From Yamagishiella unicocca (lineage: Eukaryota; Chlorophyta; Chlorophyceae; Chlamydomonadales; Volvocaceae), in NCBI GenBank assembly GCA_003116995.1, contig BDSL01000004.1, forward strand, positions 1,240,001 through 1,304,000: DNA of 64,000 bases, read 5' to 3'. The notes beneath the pieces were generated by a model. It was not told the origin of the DNA and ran no database searches. It worked only from the letters and a program-made list of their open reading frames with translations. Positions 1-12,298 of this stretch are shown here, in pieces (the first letter of the stretch is position 1; each line of letters opens with the position of its first letter). The position numbers were made by a program, and so were the translations under genes.

Positions 1-2465
1 AGCCCGCGCGGCAGAGGCCAGGTCACGGCAACATGGCCCGGTGCGGTGCAATGCAATGCGTTTTGAACCCCTCGAAACGTGCCCGCCGGGTAAACCTCGA
101 CGCGGCTATGGTTTTGTTTGTAACTGGTTGTTGCCCCCCGCCGCCTTGCGATGGTGGGGGCAACCATAGTGGTCGTGCTGTGCTGCCGTTGGGGGGCGGA
201 GGTCTATGGGCGACGGGGTCGGGGCCGCACTTCGGCACTCCAAGCGTTCGATTGAATGCGCGGCTCGGTTCGTTGACTCCCGGGAGGGCGCCGTGGCGAG
301 GGTGCTCGTGTGCCACCTGCCAGGCCGCGTGCTCCGCGGGGCCCCCCCGTTGCAAGGGGTCGTCGCCTTAACAAAGGCGTGGTCGTCGTTGTCGTTCGTC
401 CCTTCGCAGCCAGCAACTCGCCTAGTCGTTCGGATTGCTGTTATTCATGCCACCCGTAGTCATAAGTTGTTGCCTCACGCCGGAGTGATCTATGGTTGCT
501 GCAACACAGGGCGCTTTGCTCGTACGGAGATGCGGCGCCCGTGGATACGGTTGTGTACGAGCGCCGTGCGCCCAAGGGAAACGGAGGGACCCAGGCAGCC
601 GCCCTCCGCCGCAGGCGGCAAGGCCTTACAGGGGAGTCGAGAAGCCTGCGGTCGGAGATGGTTGTTGTCGCTGCCTAGTTACTTCTGCTGTTGACGCCAG
701 CCGAACTAGCTCCGTCGACCCGGACGTTCCCCGTGTGCGTGTGGGGCTTCGGGCGCCAGGCGGCGAGTGCATGGGTAGACCCACTGAACGGTGCTCCGCC
801 TAACCTTTCGGCTTCTTTTCGAAGGAATGGGACTCACCAACGAACATGCCTGTGCGACATGGGTTCCCCTCCTTGTGTACGTGGCGCGTGTGTGTGTGTG
901 AGCGTTTCGCCCCGGCGGCCCCGCCGGGGGGCGTGACGGGCTGTTCTTGCCGGTTTGTGCCCTCGGCGTGGCTGCTGTAGGCTTTTTGAATTTGGTTTTG
1001 GATTCGATTTGGCGGCCTCCAGTGAGGCACGAAGTGAGGTTGGGTAACCGCCAGCGCTCCATTGCCCCGGCGGGCTGACTGGCGATGGTTCTGGAGCTGC
1101 TGATCTTTTGTCGCGACGACTGTTGGTGGCGCGCTAGGGTAGTATTGCTGTTGGTGGGTATCTAGCGTGGGGGCACTGCGCCATGGGTCCGGGGCACTGG
1201 TGGAGCCGCCTCAAGCGCCTGCGTGGCACCGAGTTGTATGGGCTGCCCGATCCGCGCGGCTGCGGCTGCTCCGCCTCCTGCGGCCTCATTTGCTGCCATC
1301 AGGCGCGCGGCGCTGCTCCAGCGGAGGCTCAATGCTAGGTCGCATCGCGGCATGTGCCGTACAGGCGCGCGTTTGTTGCGTGTTGAGGGAGCAGCGACGA
1401 GCAGTGACGCCGCAGGACGTTGCTTTAGAGCGGTTATCGTTGCTTTAGAGCGGTTATAACAGAGCGAGGCGGCGCCTGCCGGTAGCACCGAGCAGTGTCC
1501 TCGCTGCTATGGAGTGGTTGCTCATTTGATGCCGGGAATAAAAAAAGTCGTGAAGCCGCACCTGTGAGGACGCCATTTTGGGGTGCTCGGTAAGCTGGAC
1601 GAGCCTCGCCCCAAAAGAGCGAGTCGCGTACTACTACACTACTACACATGGAACCGCATGGTGCCGCATGGTGACTAGGTCCTGCGGCCATGATGGACGT
1701 AGATGACCATGTTTGTATGTGATACGGTTTTGGTCGGGGGAGGCGCGAGATCGAGTGCGTCGAGTTGAGTGTAACCTTTTTGATCGAGATAATGAAACCA
1801 TGCAGTGTTGTATGTCCGCCGCCGTTGGTGTCCGCCGTACATACGACGACGTACGGCGGAGCGGTAGAGACCCACGTGGTAGCGGGAAGGCAAGGTTTGG
1901 ACACCCGCCATCTGGGGCGATGGCGGTCTGCACGACAGCGCTCCAAGCCGCGTCCTTAAACATCACCGTCACCAATTCAGCACCATCTTCATCACCTTCT
2001 TCTTCATCCCTTATCCGTGCCGCCATCTCTGGGGTCTACCCTACGACCTGCTACCATCAAGCCCAGCCCCCAAACCCACCGCCACACCCAGCAGCAATGG
2101 CAACTCCACAGACCAAACAAACAAAAGACAACAGCTTGTGTGCACATCTCATGTCCCGGAAATGTTTTCCCGTACCTCGTCGCCTCGCATGCTACGTCCC
2201 CTCCCTCCCGCCAGCCTTCACCGCAGCTCCGAACGCAACATCGGGCCGCCCCTTCTCCAGGGACATACACGACATCGCGCACTCCGACCCCCAACCCAAC
2301 CGGCCCCATATCCTCCGCACCCAAGGGCCCTGTACAGACGGGCACCCCCCCCCCACCCGGGTGTTGCAGCGCTTCACCTCCCCTTTTCCCACGCCCAGCC
2401 CCCGCCGCCTGCAGCGGCACCCGCATCCGGAGCTCCTCCCATGCATGTGTCCATGCCTGTTACCC
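1..2465. other. Left flank without a convincing gene
   Basis: GC-rich sequence with several open frames but no recognisable protein family and no chain of exons with consistent splice phases. It probably includes the 3' untranslated region of the minus-strand TOC159-like gene. The only minus-strand TGTAA signal I see downstream of that gene is TTACA on the plus strand at 626-630, about 1.8 kb away, so the true 3' end is unclear. A plus-strand TGTAA at about 119-123 could belong to a gene entering from the left. A 20-bp direct repeat pair lies at 1421-1460 and a short GT run near 888-901. Confidence 0.5.
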
Positions 2466-2718
2466 TCACACCCGGGCCTTACGCGCCCCAGCCTTCCCTG
2501 AAGCCGACCGAGACCCCGCGCCGCCCGCCGCCGCCGCCGCGGCCGCCGCTGCCTTTTGCTGCTGTTCCTTCTGCTCCTGTTGCTGCTGCTGTTGCCGCAG
2601 CCTCCGTCTGAGGGCCCTCAGGCGCCGCCAGGCATCCACCGCTGCGTCCGCCGCCAGCCGCCCCAGCGGCAGCGTCATGGCCAGCAGGCCCGCCCACCAG
2701 CCCGACACGGTCTTCAGC
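2466..2718 (-). other. Last coding exon of the TOC159-like gene, Gln/Ala-rich tail
   Basis: Encodes the final membrane-domain segment beginning LKTVSGWWAGLLAM and then a low-complexity tail of Gln runs followed by nine Ala residues, ending in TGA at 2466. The plus strand reads as long GCC and CTG runs that mimic open frames in other phases. The exon starts after a CAG at 2719-2721 (minus strand), and its phase-2 junction restores an Arg codon. Confidence 0.85.
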
Positions 2719-5700
2719 CTGTTTGCGGCAACGGCCCGAAGTCACAATGAATACATAATATATATGAATATCGGGTTTTGCGACGCTGACCTAACGCATC
2801 TAGTGAACATCCAACAACCAGCATCCAACAACCAACGTTCATCACGGCAACCAATGTTGGAGGAGACAGGAGGGCGGACTCGTGCGGTGATCCCGTTGCA
2901 GCCCGCCTGCCTCCGGTTCGAATTCCGCCTCTACCCTCCCTTCCCCCCTGCCTTACCTGAGGCTGACGCCCGCCCTGCCCCGCTTGTCCCAGTTGGCCCG
3001 CACCGCCAACATCTCCCGGGCACCCAGCCGGTACTGCACGTTGGCGGACAGGAAGGCGGTGATGTCCTGGGGCGGGCGGGAGGAGGGGGGAGGCGCGCGA
3101 AGGGAAGGGGAGGGGGCAGCAGGCGAGAGAGGTGAGTACGTGGCAGGAGAGGATCACCACCACCGCCGGGGGCGGCGGAGCAAGGGGCAGGGATATGGGG
3201 TTGGGGAAGGCTGTCCGACTCTGCCGGCGCTCCCGCGCCCCCCTCCCCCGGCGCCGCCCCTTCCTCCCACTCACCCCCTCCGGGCTGCGCATGAAGTTGG
3301 CCCCCAGCGTCCCCGGTAAGCTCCGCGGCAGCGGCAGGTCGAGCAGGTCCGCGAGGTCCAGCCCCAGCTCCGCTGAAGCACCCAGGCAGGCATCATCACC
3401 GCCGCCACCGCCGCCGCGCCCCAGCCCCAGCCCCATCCGCCCCGCCGCCAGCTCCGAAGCCCGCTGCAGCGCTGCTGCCGCCACCGACACGCGCAGCGGG
3501 GTGGCCGCTGCGCCCAGTCGCGTCTTCTTGGTGGCCTGCACCCGCAGCCCCAGAGCGGTGGGGCCCCGCAGCGGCACCGGCATACCCAGCCCCAGCGGCA
3601 GGCGGCCCTCCTCCCCCACGCGAGCCGCCACCGTGCCCAGTGTGACCTTGGGCCAGCGGCTACCCCTGGAGCCTCGGAGCCTGGACGCCAGAAGGGGGGC
3701 GCAAGGTAAACCCGGGTAGGAGGGAGAGGGGAGTTTCGAGGAAGACCCGTGGACGCCCGAAAAAACCGTTTAGAACAGGCGTGTTGAGATGCATGCTGGA
3801 GAACTGGGGGAGAGAGGGGGGGGGAGACAGGGGCGCGGAGGGGGATGTGCTGAGGCAGCGGCGGCCGGCAGCAGCAGCAGCATCCCGAAGTCCCGGCTTC
3901 GCCGCCCAGCCCTCCCTACTGCCTTTGTCTCGCCACCCTTCCCCTATTTCCTCCGCCCTTGCCTCTTCTACCTCTTCTAGACCCGTAGCAGCTCCCATCT
4001 TCACCCTCCACCTTCAGCCCGTTTTCGTAAGGTCGGCAGCACCCACCTTCACCCTCCGCGCCCGTTTTCGTGAGGTCACACTCCAACACTTTCGTAAGGT
4101 CACACTGCAACACTCACCGCGTGTCGGAGCGCAGCACCACCAGCACATCGCCCCCCGTCAGCCCCCCAGCGGTGGCGCTGGTCTGCAGGTCCGCCGACAG
4201 CGATGTGGTTACGGAGCCGACCGGATCATGGTACACGGTGCCTTCGGAGCGGGCCGCTAGCAGCCGCTGGTCCTTGGTGAACTGCCGTACGGGATGGACG
4301 AGCGCAAAGCGTGCCATACACCGTGTTGCGTCCGGTGGTGTCCGGTGCGCGGGTGGGTGGGGTGGGTCGGTGGGAGGGAGGTGAGTGGAGCTGGCGCCGA
4401 AGAGCAGCCAACGAGGTCAGCAAATACGGCCACACATGCATACATCGCCTCCCGGGGACCCCAACCCAAAACGCAGGCCCCGTACTGGCACCCTTGCAAC
4501 CTCCCCTCCCCCCTCCGCCCGCTGCTGTGCTGCCCTCCCCCGCCGATCATCTGCGGCGCACCTGCGCTGACACGTAATGGTGGTACGGCACGCCGTACCC
4601 AAGGAGGCCGTCGTCCTCCCCGGGCCGGCGGGGGGCCGCCACCGCCACCTTGTTGAGCACGAAACCCTGGACGCCGGGTGGGCAGCACGGGGCGGGTGGC
4701 GGGTGTGCAATCCTGTTTGGACATCTGAGCGGTGTGCGAGCAGAGTGGCGGTGTGCGCCCCCGAAACGCCTCCTCTTCGCTTCACCCTTCCTCGCATCCT
4801 CCTGTCCCCCACGGCCCCGTCACCCGCCATATACGCACACGTACACGCGTACACACGTACACACGTACACGCGTACACACGTACACGCGTACACACGTAC
4901 ACACGTACACGCGTACACACGTACACGCGTACACACGTACACGCGTACACACGTACACGCGTACATACGTACACGCGTACACACGTACACGCGTACACAC
5001 GTACACGGGTACACACGTACACGCGTATACACGTACACACGTACACGTGATGCACGCACATACACGCCTACAGGTACACGTACATGCACACGTACACGTA
5101 TTCACGTACACGTATTCACGTACACACGTACACGCGTATACACGTACACACGTACACGTGATGCACGCACATACACGCCTACAGGTACACGTACATGCAC
5201 ACGTACACGTATTCACGTACACGTATTCACGTACACACGTGCGCAACGGGGCGCACCTCCACTCCGTCGCTGACGTCAGCACAGTGCTGCTCCACGTTGG
5301 GCCGCACCACCCAGCCGCCCTGAGCCTCGGGAGCCCGGTAGCGGAAGCCCTGCAGGCGCGGCGGAGGCGGAAGCGAAGACACGTGTGTATCACCCCGGGA
5401 GGTAAGACGCAGGTGAGGAAAACAAAACTAGGTGGAGAGCGCAGGGGTGGTGGCGGCGAGGTGGGGCCAGGTGGTAGTGGGGTAGAGAGTACACCACAAG
5501 GGTTGCACGTAATACCACCCCAGCCGCCAGCCTCTCCCGGACTGCCCCCAGCCCCCACCCCTCAACCCACCCACCTCTGCCGGCAGCGCCGAGGGGCGGC
5601 AGCGGGTAGCCACCCGGGGGGGCTCTGGCGTCACCTTGCAGCCGGATGCCGTACCCCGTCGGTACGCGTCCGCCATGGCCCGCTGCTTGCGCGCCGCCTG

Positions 5701-8700
5701 GCGCAGCGCCAGCACCCTCAGCGCCACCTGGCGCCCCGCCTCGCGCCTCATGCGGGGCTGCGGGAGGCCGGCAGCGTCGTGCCGCGCCCTCCGCACGTCC
5801 ATCACGTTGCGGTGGTCCGGGAATTTGAGCGGACGGGACACCTGGGTCACCTGGGGGCGGTGTGTGAGCGTGACCCACGGGTCGGCACTGAGTGAGTGAT
5901 CGAAATCGGGGGGTCACGTGGTGGGGGGGAGGGTGCGGACATGATTAGGGTTAGGGGGGGTTAGGGGTTAAGGTTTTGTGCGTACTTGAAGGGTGAAGAG
6001 GCCTTCGTGGCTTTCTCTTCATCCGGGGTAACCCGGATCGGTGAGTGTCACGAAACACGATAAGGCCCGCCAGCCCTGCCCTCCCCACCCAAAACCCAAG
6101 ATCACCCCCCACTCCCACCCCCGTCTTCTCGGCCCCCTCGCAGTGTCGTACACGCGCACCTGCTGCATGATGTACGACAATGGCACCTGCTTGGCGCCTC
6201 CCATCATCTGGCGGAGTGCCGCGCTGTTGGCGCCGGCTCCCGCTCCCGGCCCCCCGGGTGCCCCGCCGCCGCCTCCGCCACCCTGCATCTGAAGCAGCGC
6301 CTCCGTGTCCGCCAACAGCTTGGCCGAGGTGACCATGAGGAGCAGGTGGGAGCGCCATGGCATGCCGTTGTAGATGACCGGCTGGCCGGCGGAGTTGGTT
6401 GGGCAGGCGGGGTGGCTTTCGGCGAAGGCCACCGGGTTCATCAGGCGCTCGTCGCCGCTGGCCTGAAGGGGGGGGGAACAGGTGGAAGCGGGTGGGTTGG
6501 CGGGGTTTGGCGGGCGGTGGCGGGACACAGCCCACCCACACGCACTTGGGGTTTCCTGTCCCGTTGCGTAAAACGGTTTTTATACATCCCCCCGCACCTG
6601 TCTGATGACCTGCTGCAGTGCATGGCTCCGCACCTCCAGCCAGCTCTCGAAGGAGGGGGCGGCGGAGTGGGTCCGGGAGCCGGCAGGGGGCGATGAGCCT
6701 GGGCAGAGAGGGGGGGGTTCGGGAGGTGCAATGGATGGGTTTTAGGGTTCTGGGGTTAGGTGGGGCGCGGGCAGGGCGACATAAAGCTGCAGCCCAGTGG
6801 GCGGCTTTCATGCTAGGGAGGGTTTCGAGGAAGACCCGTGGATGCCCGAAAAAAACCGTTTAGAACAGACGTTTTGAGAGCCCCGTCCGGGTCGACATCC
6901 CGCCTGGAGACCCCCGCCCTGCGGTCCAACCCGCTGCTTGGGGAGCACCACCCGACACCCCGGCCCCCTCCAACCGCTACCCCGGCCCCGCCTCCCCTCC
7001 CTCCCCAGCTGACCACATCGCCACCGCCTCCCCTCCCTCCCCAGCTGACCCACATCGCCAAGCCGACCACATCGCCACCGCCTCCTCTCCCCTCCCCTCG
7101 CAGCCGAACCACATCGCCACCGCCTATCCTCCCCTCCCCTCGCAGCCGACCCACATCGCCACCGCCTATCCTCCCCTTCCCTCGCAGCCGACCCACATCG
7201 CCACCACCTATCCTCCCCTTCCCTCCCGCATCGCCACCGCCTCCTCTCCCCTTCCCTCGCAGCCGACCCACATCGCCACCGCCTATCCTCCCCTTCCCTC
7301 GCAGCCGACCCACATCGCCACCGCCTCCTCTCCCCTTCCCTCGCAGCCGACCCACATCGCCACCGCCTCCTCTCCCCTTCCCTCGCAGCCGACCCACATC
7401 GCCACCGCCTATCCTCCCCTTCCCTTGCAGCCGACCCACATCGCCACCGCCTATCCTCCCCTTCCCTCGCAGCCGACCCATATCGCCACCGCCTATCCTC
7501 CCCTTCCCTCGCAGCCGACCCACATCGCCACCGCCTATCCTCCCCTCCCCTCGCAGCCGACCCACATCGCCACCGCCTCCTCTCCCCTTCCCTCGCAGCC
7601 GACCCACATCGCCACCGCATATCCTCCCCTTCCCTCGCAGCCGACCCACATCACCACCGCCTCCTCTCCCCTCCCCTCGCAGCCGACCCACATCGCCACC
7701 GCCTATCCTCCCCTTCCCTCGCAGCCGACCCACATCGCCACCGCCTATCCTCCCCTTCCCTCGCAGCCGACCCACATCGCCACCGCCTCCTCTCCCCTTC
7801 CCTCGCAGCCGACCCACATCGCCACCGCATATCCTCCCCTTCCCTCGCAGCCGACCCACATCGCCACCGCCTCCTCTCCCCTTCCCTCGCAGCCGACCCA
7901 CATCGCCACCGCATATCCTCCCCTTCCCTCGCAGCCGACCCACATCGCCACCGCCTCCTCTCCCCTTCCCTCGCAGCCGACCCACATCGCCACCGCCTAT
8001 CCTCCCCTTCCCTCGCAGCCGACCCACATCGCCACCGCCTATCCTCCCCTTCCCTCGCAGCCGACCCGTATCGCCACCGCCTCCTCTCCCCTTCCCTCGC
8101 AGCCGACCCACATCGCCACCGCCTCCTCTCCCCTTCCCTCGCAGCCGACCCACATCGCCACCGCCTATCCTCCCCTTCCCTCGCAGCCGACCCGTATCGC
8201 CACCGCCTCCTCTCCCCTTCCCTCGCAGCCGACCCACATCGCCACCGCCTCCTCTCCCCTCCCCTCGCAGCCGACCCACATCGCCACCGCCTATCCTCCC
8301 CTTCCCTCGCAGCCGACCCATATCGCCACCGCCTATCCTCCCCTTCCCTCGCAGCCGACCCACATCGCCACCGCCTCCTCTCCCCTTCCCTCGCAGCCGA
8401 CCCACATCGCCACCGCCTCCTCTCCCCTCCCCTCGCAGCCGACCCACATCGCCACCGCCTATCCTCTCCTTCCCTCGCAGCCGACCCGCATCGCCACCGC
8501 CTCCTCTCCCCTTCCCTCGCAGCCGACCCACATCGCCACCGCCTATCCTCCCCTTCCCTCGCAGCCGACCCATATCGCCACCGCCTATCCTCCCCTTCCC
8601 TCGCAGCCGACCCACATCGCCACCGCCTCCTCTCCCCTTCTCTCGCAGCCGACCCACATCGCCACCGCCTCCTCTCCCCTCCCCTCGCAGCCGACCCACA

Positions 8701-11700
8701 TCGCCACCGCCTATCCTCCCCTTCCCTCGCAGCCGACCCACATCGCCAACGCCTCCTCTCCCCTTCCCTCGCAGCCGACCCACATCGCCACCGCCTATCC
8801 TCCCCTTCCCTCGCAGCCGACCCACATCGCCACCGCCTATCCTCCCCTTCCCTTGCAGCCGACCCATATCGCCACCGCCTATCCTCCCCTTCCCTCGCAG
8901 CCGACCCGCATCGCCACCGCCTCCTCTCCCCTTCCCTCGCAGCCGACCCACATCGCCACCGCCTCCTCTCCCCTCCCCTCGCAGCCGACCCACATCGCCA
9001 CCGCCTATCCTCCCCTTCCCTCGCAGCCGACCCGCATCGCCACCGCCTCCTCTCCCCTTCCCTCGCAGCCGACCCGCATCGCCACCGCCTCCTCTCCCCT
9101 TCCCTCGCAGCCGACCCACATCGCCACCGCCTATCCTCCCCTTCCCTCGCAGCCGACCCATATCGCCACCGCCTATCCTCCCCTTCCCTCGCAGCCGACC
9201 CGCATCGCCACCGCCTCCTCTCCCCTTCCCTCGCAGCCGACCCACATCGCCACCGCCTCCTCTCCCCTCCCCTCGCAGCCGACCCACATCGCCACCGCCT
9301 CCTCTCCCCTTCCCTCGCAGCCGACCCACATCGCCACCGCCTCCTCTCCCCTTCCCTCGCAGCCGACCCACATCGCCACCGCCTATCCTCCCCTTCCCTC
9401 GCAGCCGACCCACATCGCCACCGCCTATCCTCCCCTTCCCTCGCAGCCGACCCACATCGCCACCGCCTATCCTCCCCTTCCCTCGCAGCCGACCCATATC
9501 GCCACCGCCTATCCTCCCCTTCCCTCGCAGCCGACCCGCATCGCCACCGCCTCCTCTCCCCTTCCCTCGCAGCCGACCCACATCGCCACCGCCTCCTCTC
9601 CCCTTCCCTCGCAGCCGACCCGCATCGCCACCGCCTATCCTCCCCTTCCCTCGCAGCCGACCCACATCGCCACCGCCTCCTCTCCCCTTCCCTCGCAGCT
9701 GACCCACATCGCCACCGCCTCCTCTCCCCTTCCCTCGCAGCCGACCCACATCGCCACCGCCTATCCTCCCCTTCCCTCGCAGCCGACCCACATCGCCACC
9801 GCCCTACCTGCGTGCGTGAAGGCCACAATGGTATTGAGCCACAGCGCCGGTCCCAGCGTGGTGGTTAGCCCTCGGAGCACCGCCAGCTCCGCCCCTGCTC
9901 CCCCTGGACCAGCGCCCGGGCCTGCAGCGGGGGTGGGGGCGTCCAGCCGGTCCACGTACACCAACAAGTCGGGGCGGTGGGTCTGGTAGGCCCTGGAGAG
10001 GGGAAAAAGGAGAGGGAGCGGGAGCGTAAGCGGGTGCGGCCGCGGCCGCGGCCGGGGACGGGGCAGGGGGAGATGCGGCTGACTGGCAAAGGCCCGGTGA
10101 GAGGGATACCGGTGGGGTTCGAGGACCCCGAAGGCCGTGGCAGCTAGGCGGCGTCGGCCCTTAACAGCCTTCCCACCAAAGGCATCACACGCCGAAACCG
10201 CCCTTCGGGCTCATCCGACAGCTTCCTCCGCCCTCACCCTCCCCACGCCTGCCCGCCTCACCGCCGTATCTGCTGCAGCACCTGGCAGTTCCTGGCCGCC
10301 CCCCCTGGAGCGAGGCTGAGCCCCGGAGTGTCCACAAACACCAGCCCGATGCCGTGCGCCGACCCGCGCAGCAGCGTCACGCGGCGAGTGGCGCCCTCGA
10401 AGGGGTGCACGGCGACGGCCGGCTGACCCGTGGGTCCGATCAGCGAGTGCGCCAGCTGCGTCTTGCCGCTGCCTGCGAGGGCGGGACCCCGAGCAACCGT
10501 CATTCAGGTCGGGGTGTCCCCCGGTGTGTATTTGTTAGCCCCCGCAGCCCCTGGCACTCATGCCTGTTCCCATCATTACTCAGACCCATGGACATAAGCC
10601 CCCCCACGGGCCCTGTGTCTAATCCAGGCAGGCCAACCCACCCGCCAGCCTGCCACCTTCCGACCGCCCCTGCTTCCCACCAAACCGCCAGTCTACCCAC
10701 ATGCCCTCCCTACCTCCAAGCAGACCTCGCTGCCCGACCGCCCCGGTCCCTCCGTCCCTCCCCACCCTGGAGCCCTATGAGCATGATCTTGACGGTGAAG
10801 CCTAGCGGCGGGCTGTCGGGCCCCCCGCGCGCCTCCTCCGTCCGCCTCGCCGCCTCCCTCGCCGCCGCGACCACTGGGTCTGGCCGCTTGCCAGGTCGCC
10901 GCCACGGCGCCTTGAGCCGCTCAGCCAGCGCAAGACGGTACAGCACCTGAGGGGGCGGCGGTAGGAGCAGAAGCGACAGCATCGGGCCCGCAGTGGTAGC
11001 TGAGACAGCGGTAGGCACTCCTGGCAGGGCGACAGTGGCGCGGCCCCCTGCCCGTTCCTTCCTCGCCAGCTCCGCCCTCTCGGCACCAACCTGTTTGACC
11101 AGGGCATTCTCGTGGTCGTACCCCAACCGCAGCGCCGACGATATCATCTGCACGCGGACGGCATGGATCGAACGGCGGACCTGCAGGGCGCAACCAGGGC
11201 GCAGAGGCAGGTGCCAGGGACTGAGGACCTGGGCCAGGGACTGAGGATCTGGGCCAGGGACTGAGGACCTGGGCCAGGGACTGAGGATCTGGGCCAGGGA
11301 CTGAGAGCAGCGATGAGGTGCGGCGACGAGCTCGCGGGGGCCCCTTCTGCCCGACTGGGGCCACATCTCTGGGCCTAGCCACTGAGGGGTGCGCCTGAAC
11401 CCCACCTCCCAATCACTCCGTTTCCGATGTCATGCATACCGGATCTTTTCGCCACCGGTAGATAGCCTCACCCCCCTCGGGCGCGAGCCGCGTCCCCCTC
11501 GGGACACCCGCATCAGCATCCGCAACAGCAACAGCAACAGCAACAGCATCAGCGTCAGCATCGGCATCCGCGTCAGCACCAGCAACACGTGGTGCTCGCG
11601 CGCTGTGGTGCCGGCCTCACCTCAGCTACCGCCTCTGGCTCGTCCGGATCGAGAACCGGACCCTGCGCTGGCAACGGCAGCAGCCCGCCGCGCGGCGGCA

Positions 11701-12298
11701 GTGCTGACAGCCCCCCCGAGGGGCCCTTGCGCCCTGGGCCCGCACCCCCAGCCGAGCCCGAGCCCGTGGCGGGGCTCGCGGCTGCGCCGCCACCGCTGCC
11801 GCTGCTACCTAGGGCGGACGCCGGCGCCGCCGGCGCAGCGCCGCTGGCGCCGTTGGCTCCCGTGGGGCTTGCCCCCGCTGGCGCGGCCGCGGCAGCAGTG
11901 GAGGTTGCGGTTGTGCTTGCGGTGGCTGCGGCATTGCTGCTGCTGCCGCCCTTAGCCGCTGTGCCGCTGGGACGGGCTGTTCGGGGGGGCAGTGATGGCC
12001 CGCCAGACGTCCGAGGCGGAATGGTGTTGCGGCCGCTCTGCTGGGCCGTAATTGGCGCTGTGCCGCTGGCACTGGCACTACCGCCAGCGTCGCCCACCTG
12101 TGGGGCCGCCGCCGCAGCGCTGGCACCGCTGGCGTTCCCAATGGGCTCGGTGCTGGGCTGGCTGGAGACAGGCGTTTGTTGCTTTGTGGCACCGGGCCGC
12201 GCCGGCAGTTTCGGCATCGCGCCGACGGGGGCTGGTGTTCCCGTGTGAGTCAACCCCGACGGCACCGCCGCATCCTCTTCCTGCCCAGTAGATGACAT
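2466..12298 (-). CDS. TOC159-family chloroplast preprotein import receptor GTPase
   Basis: Receptor GTPase of the outer-envelope TOC translocon that recognises transit peptides. Fourteen exons in transcript order: 12298-11621, 11180-11091, 10946-10766, 10472-10262, 9992-9808, 6698-6598, 6462-6160, 5850-5575, 5349-5257, 4666-4562, 4281-4118, 3665-3275, 3066-2957, 2718-2466; all GT-AG, phases agree, 3141 nt, 1046 aa. Residues 1-226 are Ala/Ser/Gly/Pro-rich and not the usual acidic A domain. The G domain has the P-loop GLQGSGKT (about 314-321, split by an intron), DTPG (about 364-367), the family's THA motif after LVYVDRLD, and ESHP (about 497-500) where plant Toc159 proteins have ENHP. The M domain (about 580-1000) keeps the YRAPE, VRRA and terminal GWWAGLLAM-type blocks. 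The tail is Gln/Ala-rich. The exon at 4281 starts at a CAG chosen by phase and similarity. Which paralogue (TOC90/TOC120/TOC159) cannot be told. Confidence 0.9.
3731..3810 (+). repeat. Intronic interspersed repeat, copy 1
   Basis: About 80 bp. Core motifs in order: TTCGAGGAAGACCCGTGGA, CCGAAAAAACCGTTTAGAAC, GAGATGCATGCTGGAGAAC. It lies in the TOC159-like intron 3666-4117, antisense to transcription. The longest and clearest copy of the family. Confidence 0.8.
4827..5247. repeat. ACGT/GTAC-rich tandem repeat in TOC159-like intron
   Basis: The intron 4667-5256 holds alternating ACACGTAC and ACGCGTAC words, roughly 16-bp periodic and locally palindromic. Its last part contains a near-perfect direct duplication with a period of 111 bp: the word GATGCACGCACATACACGCC recurs at about 5049 and 5160. 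The sequence gives open frames on both strands that I regard as artefacts of the repeat. Confidence 0.9.
5944..5975 (+). repeat. Short TTAGGG-like tract inside an intron
   Basis: A run of GTTAGGG-like words in the TOC159-like intron 5851-6159. It is telomere-like but short, degenerate and interstitial, so it does not mark a chromosome end. Confidence 0.5.
6816..6880 (+). repeat. Intronic interspersed repeat, copy 2
   Basis: Matches copy 1 over GGTTTCGAGGAAGACCCGTG, CCGAAAAAAACCGTTTAGAA and CAGACGTTTTGAGA. Lies in the TOC159-like intron 6699-9807, next to the minisatellite and antisense to transcription. Confidence 0.85.
6990..9802. repeat. 42-bp minisatellite filling most of a TOC159-like intron
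   Basis: About 65 tandem copies of a 42-bp unit; on the plus strand the core words are CCCTTCCCTCGCAGCCGACC and CACATCGCCACCGCC. Two main variants alternate, with CCTATCCTCC or CCTCCTCTCC in the same place. The left edge (6990-7080) is degenerate with shorter units. Because 42 is a multiple of three and stop codons are absent, four frames stay open for 725-992 codons. None is a credible gene: the array sits between exons ending THA-G and starting G-SSPP of the TOC159-like gene, whose frame joins exactly across it. The transcribed strand product would be purine- and G-rich. Confidence 0.95.
11209..11303. repeat. 20-bp tandem repeat in first TOC159-like intron
   Basis: Between four and five copies of a 20-bp unit CTGGGCCAGGGACTGAGGAY, in the intron 11181-11620. 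Confidence 0.9.

Noticed and set aside
2910..2935. tRNA T-loop-like GGTTCGAATTCC
   Set aside because: No pairing T stem, acceptor stem or anticodon arm around it; lies in a TOC159-like intron.
4417..5558. Long open frames rich in Tyr-Thr-Arg or Val-Cys-Val
   Set aside because: Translations of the ACGT/GTAC repeat in the intron; no splice or family support.
5944..5975. Telomere
   Set aside because: Short, degenerate and inside an intron.
6990..9802. CRISPR-like array
   Set aside because: Units are contiguous with no unique spacers and the host is eukaryotic.
6813..9989. Four very long open frames (725-992 codons) on both strands
   Set aside because: All are read through the 42-bp minisatellite, whose length is a multiple of three. 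The flanking TOC159-like exons join exactly across it, so it is intron.
11589..12248. 219-codon plus-strand open frame opposite the first TOC159-like exon
   Set aside because: Antisense shadow of an Ala/Gly-rich exon.
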